Shown: piece by piece, positions 44,539 to 52,898 of the stretch
Layout of the letters: each line of letters begins with the position of its first letter
How positions within the stretch are numbered: the first letter of the stretch is position 1
Assembly (NCBI RefSeq): GCF_014200675.1
Contig: NZ_JACHCI010000004.1
Span: 186,001-250,000 of the forward strand
Length of the DNA: 64,000 nucleotides
Source of the DNA: Janthinobacterium saanense
GTDB taxonomy: Bacteria > Pseudomonadota > Gammaproteobacteria > Burkholderiales > Burkholderiaceae_D
Direction of reading: 5' to 3'
Translations under genes and position numbers: made by a program
Notes under the pieces: model-generated
The model's input: only the letters and a program-made list of their open reading frames with translations
Databases searched by the model: none
Told to the model about the DNA's origin: nothing

Positions 44539-44814
44539 ATGTTTTTGGATCACCCCATCATTACGGCCACGAATAGTTTTACGGAACCCGACCGCATCGA
44601 GCGGCTGACCCGCGTGTATGGTTATGCGGCGGCGCTGGCCGATCAGGCGGGCAATCCGGTGTTTATCGAAAAGGTGGCGCAGATACACGACCACAAGGGC
44701 ACCTTGATCATTTTCTGGCATGAGGCGCCCGGCGAGCTGGAAAAGCAGTATTTCGTGCAAGCCTGGGCCAGCAAGATAGGCGACGGCAGCACCAATGTCG
44801 AACACGAGATCTGA
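44539..44814 (+). CDS. Small hypothetical protein
   Basis: 91 residues from an ATG with GGAGAA upstream (MFLDHPIITATNSFTEPDRIERLTRVYGYAAALADQAGNPVFIEKVAQIHDHKGTLIIFWHEAPGELEKQYFVQAW). Mixed alpha/beta composition, no signal peptide or membrane segment. I recognise no family. It lies 39 bp upstream of a membrane GGDEF-type gene on the same strand and may be cotranscribed with it. Confidence 0.65.
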   Translation: MFLDHPIITATNSFTEPDRIERLTRVYGYAAALADQAGNPVFIEKVAQIHDHKGTLIIFWHEAPGELEKQYFVQAWASKIGDGSTNVEHEI

Positions 44815-44853
44815 TGTCCATGCCTGCGCCTGGACTCGGCTAGCATCCTCCCC

Positions 44854-46020
44854 ATGGATATCCAGACCCTGGTACTGGCCCTGGCGCTCGGCAACCTGAG
44901 CCTGTGCGCGGCGCTGTTTTTTTTCGAGTATGAACGCAAGAAGTCGCTCAGCATGTCTACCTGGGCGCTGGCCAAGCAGTGCCAGGCGCTCGCCTGGTGT
45001 TTGCTGTATTTCCGTGGCGTGCTGCCCGATTTCCTCTCCATTTTACTGGCTAACAGCTTGCTGTTTGCCGGCATGGCGCTCGATGCGGGCGCCTTGTGGC
45101 AAGCCGCCGGACGTAGCCGCTGGCGCCGCATTGTGCTGCCGGCGCTGGCTTTGGCCGTTGCGCTGTTTGCGCTCTGCTATCTGTTCGATGTAGCGCCTGT
45201 GCTGCGCAGTGCCGGCGCGGCGCTGATCGTCGCCGGCTTTTTCCTGGCCGGTGTGGCCGCGCTGTGCCTGAAGTGGTCTGAGGCGAGCATGCTGCGCCGC
45301 TTTCTGGCCGTCAGCATGGGGCTGTTGTCGTTGCTGATCGCGGCGCGCGGCTTGCTGTCGGTACTGGCGCCTGGCCTTGACGGGCAATGGCTGCAGCTGG
45401 CCGGTTTCGGCGCCCTGTATTTAAGCACCCTTTATCTGATGATGCTGACGAACGCGTTTGGCTATTTGCTGCTGTCGCGCGAAAAACTGGGCCTGGCGCT
45501 GGCGCGGCTGGAGGTGCTGGATGCGGCTACCGGCGTGCCGAACCGGCGCGGCTTTTACCAGGCGCTGGCGCCGTGGATGGCGCTGGCGCGCCGGCCCGGC
45601 CTGCCGACGGCGCTGGTGGTGCTCAAGATCGATCACTTCAAGCGTGTCAATGACAGTTACGGCCATCCGGTCGGCGACGCCGTGCTCAAGACCGTGGTCG
45701 ATATCTGCCGCCAGCAATTGCGCGACAGCGACTTGATGGGCCGCCTGGGCGGCGCCGAATTCGCCATCCAGCTGCCGCGCACCACCTTGCCCGACGCGCT
45801 GATGGTGGCCGAGCGCATCCGCGCCGCCGTGGCCGGCCTGCCCGTCAAGACCGAGCGCGCCGTCTTGAGCCTGACAGCCAGCCTGGGCGTGACGACCGTG
45901 CGGGCCGAAGACAGCACGGTCAGCCTGTTCAAGCGCGCCGACGAAGCGCTGCAGGCGGCAAAGCAGGCTGGCCGCAATCGCGTGGCCGAGGCCCGGCCGG
46001 CCAGCACACTGGACGTGTGA
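44854..46020 (+). CDS. Membrane GGDEF-domain protein with degenerate GGAEF active site
   Basis: 388 residues: six or so membrane helices in the first 205 residues, then one GGDEF domain. The signature reads GGAEF (299-303), lacking the third-position Asp/Glu that supports catalysis, while the RxxD inhibitory site (RDSD, 290-293) and surrounding fold (LKIDHFKRVNDSYGHPVGDAVL) are kept. It may bind c-di-GMP as a receptor or regulate a partner cyclase; residual activity cannot be excluded. The N-terminal helices resemble no named sensor that I recognise. Confidence 0.85.
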   Translation: MDIQTLVLALALGNLSLCAALFFFEYERKKSLSMSTWALAKQCQALAWCLLYFRGVLPDFLSILLANSLLFAGMALDAGALWQAAGRSRWRRIVLPALALAVALFALCYLFDVAPVLRSAGAALIVAGFFLAGVAALCLKWSEASMLRRFLAVSMGLLSLLIAARGLLSVLAPGLDGQWLQLAGFGALYLSTLYLMMLTNAFGYLLLSREKLGLALARLEVLDAATGVPNRRGFYQALAPWMALARRPGLPTALVVLKIDHFKRVNDSYGHPVGDAVLKTVVDICRQQLRDSDLMGRLGGAEFAIQLPRTTLPDALMVAERIRAAVAGLPVKTERAVLSLTASLGVTTVRAEDSTVSLFKRADEALQAAKQAGRNRVAEARPASTLDV

Positions 46021-46127
46021 ATCTCCTAACTTTCATTTAAGCTAAGTAAGCTAAGATGCGCTGCAGGCGTTTGCGCCCGCCGCCGCTGCTTGCATGCGTC
46101 CTCCGTTCACTCTTGTCAGGCTTACTC

Positions 46128-47210
46128 ATGAAAAGTATCAGATCCCTACCTATATGGCCGCTGGCCGCACCGATTGCCGGCTGGCTGTTTTTGCTGGGAG
46201 CCGGTCTCGGCTTCGGCGGCGCCTACCAGATCCTGCTGGTGATCGGCTTGATCGGCAGCGTGCTGGCCGCCGTGTATCACGCAGAAGTGGTGGCTCACCG
46301 TATCGGTGAGCCGTACGGCACCCTGGTGCTGGCGCTGGCCGTGACCCTGATCGAGGTGGCGCTGATTGTCTCGCTGATGCTGGCCGGCGGGCCGGAAACG
46401 ACGGGCCTGGCGCGCGACACCGTGTTTGCCGCCATCATGATTATTTTGAACGGCATCGTCGGCATCTGCCTGCTGCTGGGCGCCGGCCGCCACAAGGAGC
46501 AGAGCTTCGGCCTGCTGGGCGTGAGCGCTTCGCTGGCCACGCTGGCGGCAATCGCCATCCTGACCCTGGTGCTGCCGAATTACACCTCGAGCGCGGCCGG
46601 CCCATTCTACAATTCCAGCCAGCTGATTTTCATCGCCGTCATTTCACTGGTCTTGTACGGCACTTTCGTGCTGGTGCAAACAGTGCGCCACCGCGATTAC
46701 TTCCTGCCCAAGGAAGCCGTCGGCGACGAAGAAGTGCACGCCGAACCGCCCACGCCGGCGGTGGCCTGGATCAGCGCCGGCGCCTTGCTGGTATGCCTGG
46801 GCGCCGTGGTGCTGCTGGCCAAATCGCTGGCGCCTGCGCTGGAAACGGCGATTGCCAGCATGGGTGCGCCCAAAACTCTGGTCGGCATCGTGATCGCCGC
46901 CATCGTGCTGCTGCCTGAAGGCCTGGCCGCGGTGCGCGCGGCGCGCGCAAATCGTCTTCAAACAAGTCTGAACCTGGCGCTCGGCTCGGCCCTGGCCAGT
47001 ATCGGCCTGACGATTCCTGCCGTGGTAGTGGTGTCATTGGCAACCGGCCTGACGATCACGCTGGGCCTGGACATCAAGTCCACGGTGCTGTTGCTGCTGT
47101 CGCTGATGGTGGCCACCCTGTCGCTGGGGACGGGCCGCACCACGGTGATGCAGGGTACGATTCACCTGGTGATTTTTGCCGTCTACCTGTTCACGACCAT
47201 CGTGCCCTAG
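46128..47210 (+). CDS. chaA: Calcium/proton (cation/H+) antiporter
   Basis: 360 residues from the ATG at 46128; a longer frame to 46056 is less protein-like. Two inverted repeats of the CaCA superfamily are visible: AHRIGEPYGTLVLALAVTLIEVALI and LVGIVIAAIVLLPEGLAAVRAARANRLQTSLNLALGSALASIGLTIPAV, the alpha repeats with their acidic residues. ChaA exports Ca2+ or Na+/K+ in exchange for protons at alkaline pH. About eleven membrane segments. It is followed by the Pho-box promoter of ppx. Confidence 0.9.
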   Translation: MKSIRSLPIWPLAAPIAGWLFLLGAGLGFGGAYQILLVIGLIGSVLAAVYHAEVVAHRIGEPYGTLVLALAVTLIEVALIVSLMLAGGPETTGLARDTVFAAIMIILNGIVGICLLLGAGRHKEQSFGLLGVSASLATLAAIAILTLVLPNYTSSAAGPFYNSSQLIFIAVISLVLYGTFVLVQTVRHRDYFLPKEAVGDEEVHAEPPTPAVAWISAGALLVCLGAVVLLAKSLAPALETAIASMGAPKTLVGIVIAAIVLLPEGLAAVRAARANRLQTSLNLALGSALASIGLTIPAVVVVSLATGLTITLGLDIKSTVLLLLSLMVATLSLGTGRTTVMQGTIHLVIFAVYLFTTIVP

Positions 47211-47233
47211 TTGTTTGTTGCCGGCCCTTGTTT

Positions 47234-47262
47234 TTGTCACGCTCCTGTCATGCTGCTGTCAT
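47234..47262 (+). promoter_or_regulatory. Pho box (three tandem units) upstream of ppx
   Basis: TTGTCAC-N4-CTGTCAT-N4-CTGTCAT, with repeats exactly 11 bp apart. The last two units match the PhoB half-site CTGTCAT at every position. Candidate -10 hexamers follow at 47273 or 47281 (TAGCAT). The ppx start codon is 121 bp downstream of the array. Confidence 0.8.
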
Positions 47263-47382
47263 ACGATGGGGGTAGTGTGGTAGCATTTTTAAATCGTTTA
47301 AATGATTTATATGGTTTGCATGCCGGTCACTGACTCGCATGCTTATCGCAATGGCAATGCACCGACAACACAAGAGGCTAGA

Positions 47383-48840
47383 ATGTATGCAGCGGTGGAC
47401 CTGGGGTCCAACAGTTTTCGTTTACACATAGGCAAACATGATGGCGAGGCGATACGCGTGCTCAAAAGCGTACGCGATCCGATCCGCCTGGCCGCCGGCC
47501 TGGACGCCGACGGCGACCTGACCGAGGCGGCGATGCAGGCAGCGCTGGCCTGTTTGCGGCGTTTTCGCGCCGTGCTGGCCGATTATGAGCTCGACGCCGT
47601 GCGCGTGGTGGCCACCTCGGCCATGCGCGTGGCGCACAATGGCGCCGTCTTTTTACCGCTGGCCGAACAGGCCATCGGCTATCCGATTGAAATCATCTCC
47701 GGTGAAGAAGAGGCGCGCCTGATCTATATGGGCGTGGCCAATGCGCTGGCGATTCCTGCCGAGCGGCGCCTGGTGATGGACATCGGCGGTGGCTCCACCG
47801 AATTGATACTGGGCCGTGGCCAGGATACGGAACGGGTCGAGTCGTTCAGCCTGGGCACCGTCAAGCAAAGCCTGTCTTTCTTTATCGGCGGGCGCATCGA
47901 CGCGCCGTCGTTCGAAGCGGCGATCCTCTCGGCGCGCAGTCATTTCGAGGATGCCGCGCCACCATATCGCCCGCAGCACTGGAAGACGGCCTACGGCTCG
48001 TCGGGCACCATGCGCACGATTGCCGACATCATCGCCCGCAACAAGCTGGGCGATGGATTGCTGACCGGCCCCAGCCTCGACGCGCTGGCGCGCCGCTTCA
48101 TTGAAATCGGCCACACCAGCAAGATCGACATGCCGGGCCTGCGCCCGGACCGCGCCAGCACCATCGTCGGCGGCCTGGCGATTTTGATCGGCCTGTTCCG
48201 CGAACTGGCGATTCCCGTCATGACGCCGATCGAGGCCGGCTTGCGCATGGGCGTGATGTGGGATTTGTACCTGCGTTCGACCAAGCGCGACCGCCGCGAA
48301 CAGTCGGTGCAGGGCTGCATGGAGAAATTTCATATCGACCAGCGCCGCGCGGGCCGGGTGGCCGAACAGGCGCTGGCCATGTATGCGCAGCTCAAGCCCA
48401 GTTCCGATGCGCTGGTCAAATGCCTGCGCTGGGGCAGCCTGCTGCATGAAGTGGGGCTGGCCGTGTCGCAGACGGGTTACCATAAGCATGCGGCGTATAT
48501 CGTCGAGAATGCGGACTTGCCCGGTTTTACCACGCGTGAGCAAAAAACCATGAGTCGCTTGATCCTGGCGCAGAAGGGCAATCTGCGCAAGATCGGCGAG
48601 GTGCTGGCCGACCCTGATTTCGCCAAAGCGGTGCTGGCGCTGCGCCTGTCGATTTTGCTGATGCACGCACGTATTGAGGCCGACTTCAGTGAACTGCGCT
48701 TGCGCATGAAGAGCCGCATCGAACTCGATATCAAGCGCAGCTGGGTGGCGCATCACCCGACAGTGTCATTCTGGATCGAGAAAGAGCAGGAATTCTGGGA
48801 TGAAGTAGGCGTCGATTTCACCATACGCGCCAGTGCGTAA
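47383..48840 (+). CDS. ppx: Exopolyphosphatase (Ppx/GppA family)
   Basis: 485 residues; GAGGCTAGA precedes the ATG at 47383 (MYAAVDLGSNSFRLHIG), the canonical Ppx N-terminus. ASKHA phosphatase motifs: VATSAMRVAHNGAVFL, ISGEEEARLIYMGV, LVMDIGGGSTELILG and YGSSGTMRTIADI, then an HD-like helical domain. It removes terminal phosphates from polyphosphate (and may act on pppGpp). The Pho box upstream predicts induction when phosphate is scarce, which fits mobilising stored polyphosphate. No ppk is in the window. Confidence 0.92.
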   Translation: MYAAVDLGSNSFRLHIGKHDGEAIRVLKSVRDPIRLAAGLDADGDLTEAAMQAALACLRRFRAVLADYELDAVRVVATSAMRVAHNGAVFLPLAEQAIGYPIEIISGEEEARLIYMGVANALAIPAERRLVMDIGGGSTELILGRGQDTERVESFSLGTVKQSLSFFIGGRIDAPSFEAAILSARSHFEDAAPPYRPQHWKTAYGSSGTMRTIADIIARNKLGDGLLTGPSLDALARRFIEIGHTSKIDMPGLRPDRASTIVGGLAILIGLFRELAIPVMTPIEAGLRMGVMWDLYLRSTKRDRREQSVQGCMEKFHIDQRRAGRVAEQALAMYAQLKPSSDALVKCLRWGSLLHEVGLAVSQTGYHKHAAYIVENADLPGFTTREQKTMSRLILAQKGNLRKIGEVLADPDFAKAVLALRLSILLMHARIEADFSELRLRMKSRIELDIKRSWVAHHPTVSFWIEKEQEFWDEVGVDFTIRASA

Positions 48841-48930
48841 GGTGTAGCGGCTTGTGTAACAATTCATGTTTTGCAAGCAAATTTTCTAGAAACGGTATAT
48901 ATTGTTTATATTCTTTAAATTGGAGAAACC

Positions 48931-49545
48931 ATGACTAAAACTGTGCCAGTGAAAAAAGCCGCTGCCAAGCCTGCATCGAGCCCTACGGCGGCTGCTGCGT
49001 CGGCTCCCGTCTCGATCTTCCCAACCAGCGCATCGATCAACGCGGCCAAGCCAGCCGCCGCCAAGCCGGTCGCCAAGGCTGCGGTCAAGCCGGCTGCCAA
49101 GGCGCCAGTGAAGGCAGTTGCCAAGGTTGCAGCCAAACCAGCGGCAAAGCCGGTCGCCAAAGTAGCTGCAAAGCCAGCTGCCAAGGTAGTGGCCAAGCCA
49201 GCTGCAAAAGCGGCTGCCGCCAAACCGGCTGTCAAGGCAGCGGCCAAACCGGCCGCCAAAGCTGTGGCAAAACCTGTGGCCAAGGCCGTAGCCAAACCTG
49301 TCGCCGTCGCCAAGGAAAAAGCCCGCAAGCCGAAACTGGTGCGCGACAGCTTCACCATGCCGGAAGCCGAGTATGAGGTGCTGGGCCAGGTCAAGAAGGC
49401 TTGCCTGAAGGCTGGCTTCGAGATCAAGAAAAGCGAGTTGCTGCGCATCGGCGTGGCGCTGATCAGCCAGATCGACCTGGCGACCCTGCAAAATGTGCTG
49501 GCCGGTTTGCCACAACTGAAAACGGGCCGTCCGAAGAAGGATTGA
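48931..49545 (+). CDS. Histone H1-like Lys/Ala/Pro-repeat protein with conserved C-terminal domain
   Basis: 204 residues. Residues about 5-132 are almost only Lys, Ala, Pro and Val in KPAAK/KPVAK repeats, as in bacterial histone H1-like and AlgP-type proteins that bind DNA nonspecifically. The last 70 residues are globular (VRDSFTMPEAEYEVLGQVKKACLKAGFEIKKSELLRIGVALI), with a strand-helix-helix pattern recalling ribbon-helix-helix proteins, then GRPKKD. Promoter DNA just upstream is very AT-rich. GGAGAA precedes the ATG. A nucleoid-structuring role is inferred. Confidence 0.75.
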   Translation: MTKTVPVKKAAAKPASSPTAAAASAPVSIFPTSASINAAKPAAAKPVAKAAVKPAAKAPVKAVAKVAAKPAAKPVAKVAAKPAAKVVAKPAAKAAAAKPAVKAAAKPAAKAVAKPVAKAVAKPVAVAKEKARKPKLVRDSFTMPEAEYEVLGQVKKACLKAGFEIKKSELLRIGVALISQIDLATLQNVLAGLPQLKTGRPKKD

Positions 49546-49556
49546 TGTCCGGGGCA

Positions 49557-49589
49557 GGGGAGGCTGTGCGTCTCCCCGCCACGTTTTTT
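49557..49589 (+). terminator. Probable intrinsic terminator after the H1-like gene
   Basis: GGGGAG (49557-49562) pairs with CTCCCC (49572-49577) and a six-T run follows at 49584-49589. The stem is short and the T-run is offset by six bases, so strength is uncertain. Confidence 0.6.
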
Positions 49590-49639
49590 CCGATTCTGGT
49601 TTACCATGGGGGCTTGTGATAGCTCCCACCGTGCCTGCC

Positions 49640-50458
49640 ATGTCTGAAGAAGCAGAAATTGAACGTGCCGGCTTCGTCGAGCGCGCCATCGTCCGCCATC
49701 GCGGCGAGTCGACTGCGCACGCCATCGACCATGTGGCCGAAGAAATCCCCGTCGCCCTGGTATTCAACGGTATTTCCCATGCCGTGATGATGGCCACGCC
49801 GCGCGACCTGGAAGCGTTTGCCTATGGTTTCGCGCTGACGGAAGGCATCGTAGCTTCAGCCGCCGCCATTTTCGATTGTGACGTCTTTTTACGCCTTGAT
49901 TCTGCCGAAGTGGCGATGACCATCGCACAAGAGGATTTCGTGCGCCTGAAAGACCGTCGGCGTGCGCTGACGGGCCGCAGCGGCTGCGGCGTGTGCGGCA
50001 TCGACAGCCTGGAAATGCTGGACCTGCAGCCTGCGCCCATGCCGCCATCTTCCATACACATCGACCTGCCAGCCGCCCTGGCGCGCGCTTCGAACGGCTT
50101 GCGCGAGCACCAGGTGCTGATGCAGGCAACCGGCGGCGTGCACGCCGCCGCATGGTGCGCGCCCGATGGCGCGATTCTGTACGCCTTCGAAGATATCGGC
50201 CGCCATAACGGGCTCGATAAACTGATCGGCCACCTGGCACTGAACGGCATCGACATGCGGCGCGGTTTCGTGTTCCTGTCCAGTCGTGGCAGTTACGAGC
50301 TGGCGCGCAAGGCCGCCCGCATGCAGATACCCCTGCTGGCAACGATTTCCGCCCCCAGTTCGCTGGCGATCAGCATCGCCACGCAGGCTGGCATGAAGCT
50401 GGTGGGCTTTTGCCGCCAGGACGCCTTTGTCGACTACACGCCCGGCATTACGCTTTAA
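49640..50458 (+). CDS. fdhD: Formate dehydrogenase accessory sulfurtransferase FdhD
   Basis: About 272 residues from the ATG at 49640; a GTG at 49616 behind a G-rich stretch is an equally possible start. FdhD features: EEIPVALVFNGISHAVMMATP, FAYGFALTEGI, the persulfide-carrying cysteine pair in GRSGCGVCGIDSL, and FEDIGRHNGLDKLIGHL. It transfers sulfur from IscS to the molybdenum cofactor of formate dehydrogenases. The convergent neighbour is a FdhF/YdeP-type molybdoenzyme, its likely client; their stop codons overlap by 4 bp. Confidence 0.92.
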   Translation: MSEEAEIERAGFVERAIVRHRGESTAHAIDHVAEEIPVALVFNGISHAVMMATPRDLEAFAYGFALTEGIVASAAAIFDCDVFLRLDSAEVAMTIAQEDFVRLKDRRRALTGRSGCGVCGIDSLEMLDLQPAPMPPSSIHIDLPAALARASNGLREHQVLMQATGGVHAAAWCAPDGAILYAFEDIGRHNGLDKLIGHLALNGIDMRRGFVFLSSRGSYELARKAARMQIPLLATISAPSSLAISIATQAGMKLVGFCRQDAFVDYTPGITL

Positions 50459-52743
50459 ATAACTGTCCGCTCCAGCAGCACCGGCACTGATTTTGAAGTC
50501 GGCGTGCCGGCGCCATCGGCCGTGCTGGCCAAGGGCACCAGCGCATTCGTTTCCGGATAATAGGCGCCCAGGCAGCCACGCGGAATGTCGTAGGCGACCA
50601 GTAAAAAGTCATCGGCACGCCGTGCCACGCCATCGTCCCAGGCGCCGATCAGGTTGACCTTGGCGCCATCTTCCAGTCCCAGCATGTCGATATCCGCCTG
50701 GTTGGCGAACACCACGCGGCGCGTGCCGTACACGCCCCGGTAGCGGTCGTCCATGCCATAGATAGTGGTGTTGTACTGGTCATGCGAGCGGGTGGACATG
50801 AGCACCATCAATCGCTTGCCATGCTGCTTTCTGGCGCGGTGCAGCGGCGTGTCCAGGGAAATCGGTGCGACAATGAAGCTGGCCTTGCCGCTGGCGGTTT
50901 TCCAGTCGCGCTCACGCGAGGCTACGCGCAAATGAAAGCCGCCCGGCTTGGCCACCCTGGCGTTGTAATCGTAAAAATCGTCAAAGACTTTTTCGATATC
51001 GTCGCGGATGCGTGCATAGTCTGCCGCATAGGCAGCCCAGTCGACCAGCTTAGAACCCACCGTGGCGGCCGCCATGCCGGCCACGATGGCGATTTCCGAG
51101 CGCAGCTGCGGCGAGGCGGGTGCATTGCGGCCGAACGAGATATGCACCATGCTCATCGAATCTTCCACCGTCACGCCCTGGGGCACGCCTTGCTGCAGAT
51201 CGATTTCCGTGCGTCCCAGGGTGGGTAGCAGCAGCGCTTCCTTGCCGATCACCAGATGGCTGCGATTGAGTTTGGTGGCGATCTGCACTGTCAGGCCGCA
51301 TTTGCGTAACGCCACATAGGTGAGTGGTGTATCGGGCGTGGCGGCGGCGAAGTTGCCGCCCAGGGCGATGAACACCTTGACCTCGCCGCGCTGCATGGCC
51401 GCTATGGTTGCCACCACGTCGTGGCCGTGCTCGCGCGGCGGCGTGAAGCCATACACCTGGCCCAGGCGGTCGAGAAAGGCGCCGGTCGGCTGCTCTTCGA
51501 TGCCCATGGTGCGGTCGCCCTGCACATTCGAGTGGCCGCGCACGGGGCACAGGCCGGCGCCCGGCTTGCCTATCTGGCCGCGCAACATCATCAGGTTCGA
51601 CAGCATGCGGATGGCGGCCACGCTCTGCTTGTGCTGCGTCAAACCCATGCCCCAGGTGGCGATGATGCGCTGGCCGGCGATAAACACATCGCTCAGGGCC
51701 TCGACCTGCTCGCGGGCCACGCCCGATTCGGCCACCAGCAGTTGCCAGCTTTCGGCGCGCAGGTCGGCGCAAAAAGCCTCGAAACCGCTGCAATGCTCTT
51801 GCACGAAAGCGTGGTCGATGATGCCAGCGGTTTCGTCGTCGCGTTCCAGTACGCGCTTGGCGACCGCCTTGATCAGGGCCAGGTCGCCGCCCAGGGTGGG
51901 CTGCACGAACAGGCCGGCGATGCGCGTACTGCCCAATGTCGCCATTTCCAGCGCACTTTGCGGGTCCATGAAGCGTTGTAGTCCCCGTTCGCGCAGCGGA
52001 TTGACGGACACGATGCTGCCGCCACGGCGTGAACACGCACGCAGTTCGCCCAGCATGCGCGGGTGGTTGGTGGCGGGATTCTGGCCAAAGATGATGATGG
52101 TGTCGGCCAGTGCGAAATCGTCCAGCGTGACCGTGCCCTTGCCGATGCCGACGGTGGCCGGCAAGCCGCGGCTGGTCGCTTCGTGGCACATGTTCGAGCA
52201 GTCCGGAAAATTGTTGGTGCCGTACAGGCGGGCCATCAGCTGGTACAAAAAAGCCGCCTCATTGCTGGCGCGGCCCGAGGTATAAAAGGCCGCCTGATCA
52301 GGGGCGGGCAGGGCGCGCAGATGGCGGCCGACGAGGGCGTAGGCGTCACTCCAACTGATCGGCACATAGCGGTCGCTGGCCGCGTCGTAGACCATCGGTT
52401 CGGTCAGGCGCCCATATTGCTCCAGCGTGTAGTCCGATTGCGCCATCAGCTCTGTGACAGTCTGGCTGGCAAACAGTTCGGGGCCGGCGCGGCGGCTGGT
52501 CGCTTCGGCGGCCACCGCCTTGGCGCCGTTTTCGCAAAAGGCAAAGGTGGACTGGTGGTTGCTGTCGGGCCAGGCGCAGCCGGGGCAATCGAAACCGTCG
52601 GGCTGGTTTTGCGCCAGCAAGGCCTTCAGATTGGCGGGCGCCACCCTTTCCTGGTGCAGCGTAATGGCCACATGTTTCAGGGCGCCCCAGCCCGCGGCTG
52701 GCCGGGTGTAGGGCTTGATGTGGCTGCTGTCTTTTTCATCCAT
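50455..52743 (-). CDS. FdhF/YdeP-family molybdopterin oxidoreductase
   Basis: 762 residues of the YdeP-like branch of the DMSO reductase superfamily. The N-terminal iron-sulfur region is reduced (FDCPGCAWPD), then come SGRASNEAAFLYQLMARLYGTNNFPDCSNMCHEATSRGL, the molybdopterin contact PATNHPRMLGEL and the C-terminal MSTRSHDQYNTTIYGMDDRYRGVYGTR. There is no Tat signal, so it is cytoplasmic. The physiological reaction of YdeP-type enzymes is unsettled (formate oxidation or acid-stress roles proposed). Convergent with fdhD. Confidence 0.88.
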   Translation of the reverse strand: MDEKDSSHIKPYTRPAAGWGALKHVAITLHQERVAPANLKALLAQNQPDGFDCPGCAWPDSNHQSTFAFCENGAKAVAAEATSRRAGPELFASQTVTELMAQSDYTLEQYGRLTEPMVYDAASDRYVPISWSDAYALVGRHLRALPAPDQAAFYTSGRASNEAAFLYQLMARLYGTNNFPDCSNMCHEATSRGLPATVGIGKGTVTLDDFALADTIIIFGQNPATNHPRMLGELRACSRRGGSIVSVNPLRERGLQRFMDPQSALEMATLGSTRIAGLFVQPTLGGDLALIKAVAKRVLERDDETAGIIDHAFVQEHCSGFEAFCADLRAESWQLLVAESGVAREQVEALSDVFIAGQRIIATWGMGLTQHKQSVAAIRMLSNLMMLRGQIGKPGAGLCPVRGHSNVQGDRTMGIEEQPTGAFLDRLGQVYGFTPPREHGHDVVATIAAMQRGEVKVFIALGGNFAAATPDTPLTYVALRKCGLTVQIATKLNRSHLVIGKEALLLPTLGRTEIDLQQGVPQGVTVEDSMSMVHISFGRNAPASPQLRSEIAIVAGMAAATVGSKLVDWAAYAADYARIRDDIEKVFDDFYDYNARVAKPGGFHLRVASRERDWKTASGKASFIVAPISLDTPLHRARKQHGKRLMVLMSTRSHDQYNTTIYGMDDRYRGVYGTRRVVFANQADIDMLGLEDGAKVNLIGAWDDGVARRADDFLLVAYDIPRGCLGAYYPETNALVPLASTADGAGTPTSKSVPVLLERTVI

Positions 52744-52812
52744 GGCGTGCCTGCCTGTCAGGTAAGGGAGGGAGTGTGGTGATTATGCCTGATCAGCTCG
52801 CTGCTTTGACAT

Positions 52813-52852
52813 GCGTCATGGAAATGACATTAGACGGTCATTTTCCTGACAT
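52813..52852 (+). promoter_or_regulatory. Four-unit Pho-box-like array upstream of olsB
   Basis: Four 7-bp units, GCGTCAT, ATGACAT, CGGTCAT and CTGACAT, begin at 52813, 52824, 52835 and 52846, exactly 11 bp apart. They match the PhoB half-site CTGTCAT at 5, 5, 6 and 6 of 7 positions. The array ends 46 bp before the olsB start. Overlapping TTGACA (52806-52811) could also serve as a -35 element. Confidence 0.55.
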
Positions 52853-52898
52853 ATTAGACAAGTACGCTGGAGTGGTCTTGATCACAAAGGATGAAACC

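Noticed and set aside
48931..49400. Repetitive DNA as a CRISPR or tandem-repeat array
   Set aside because: The repetition is codon-level KPAAK repetition within an open frame; repeat units vary and there are no spacers.
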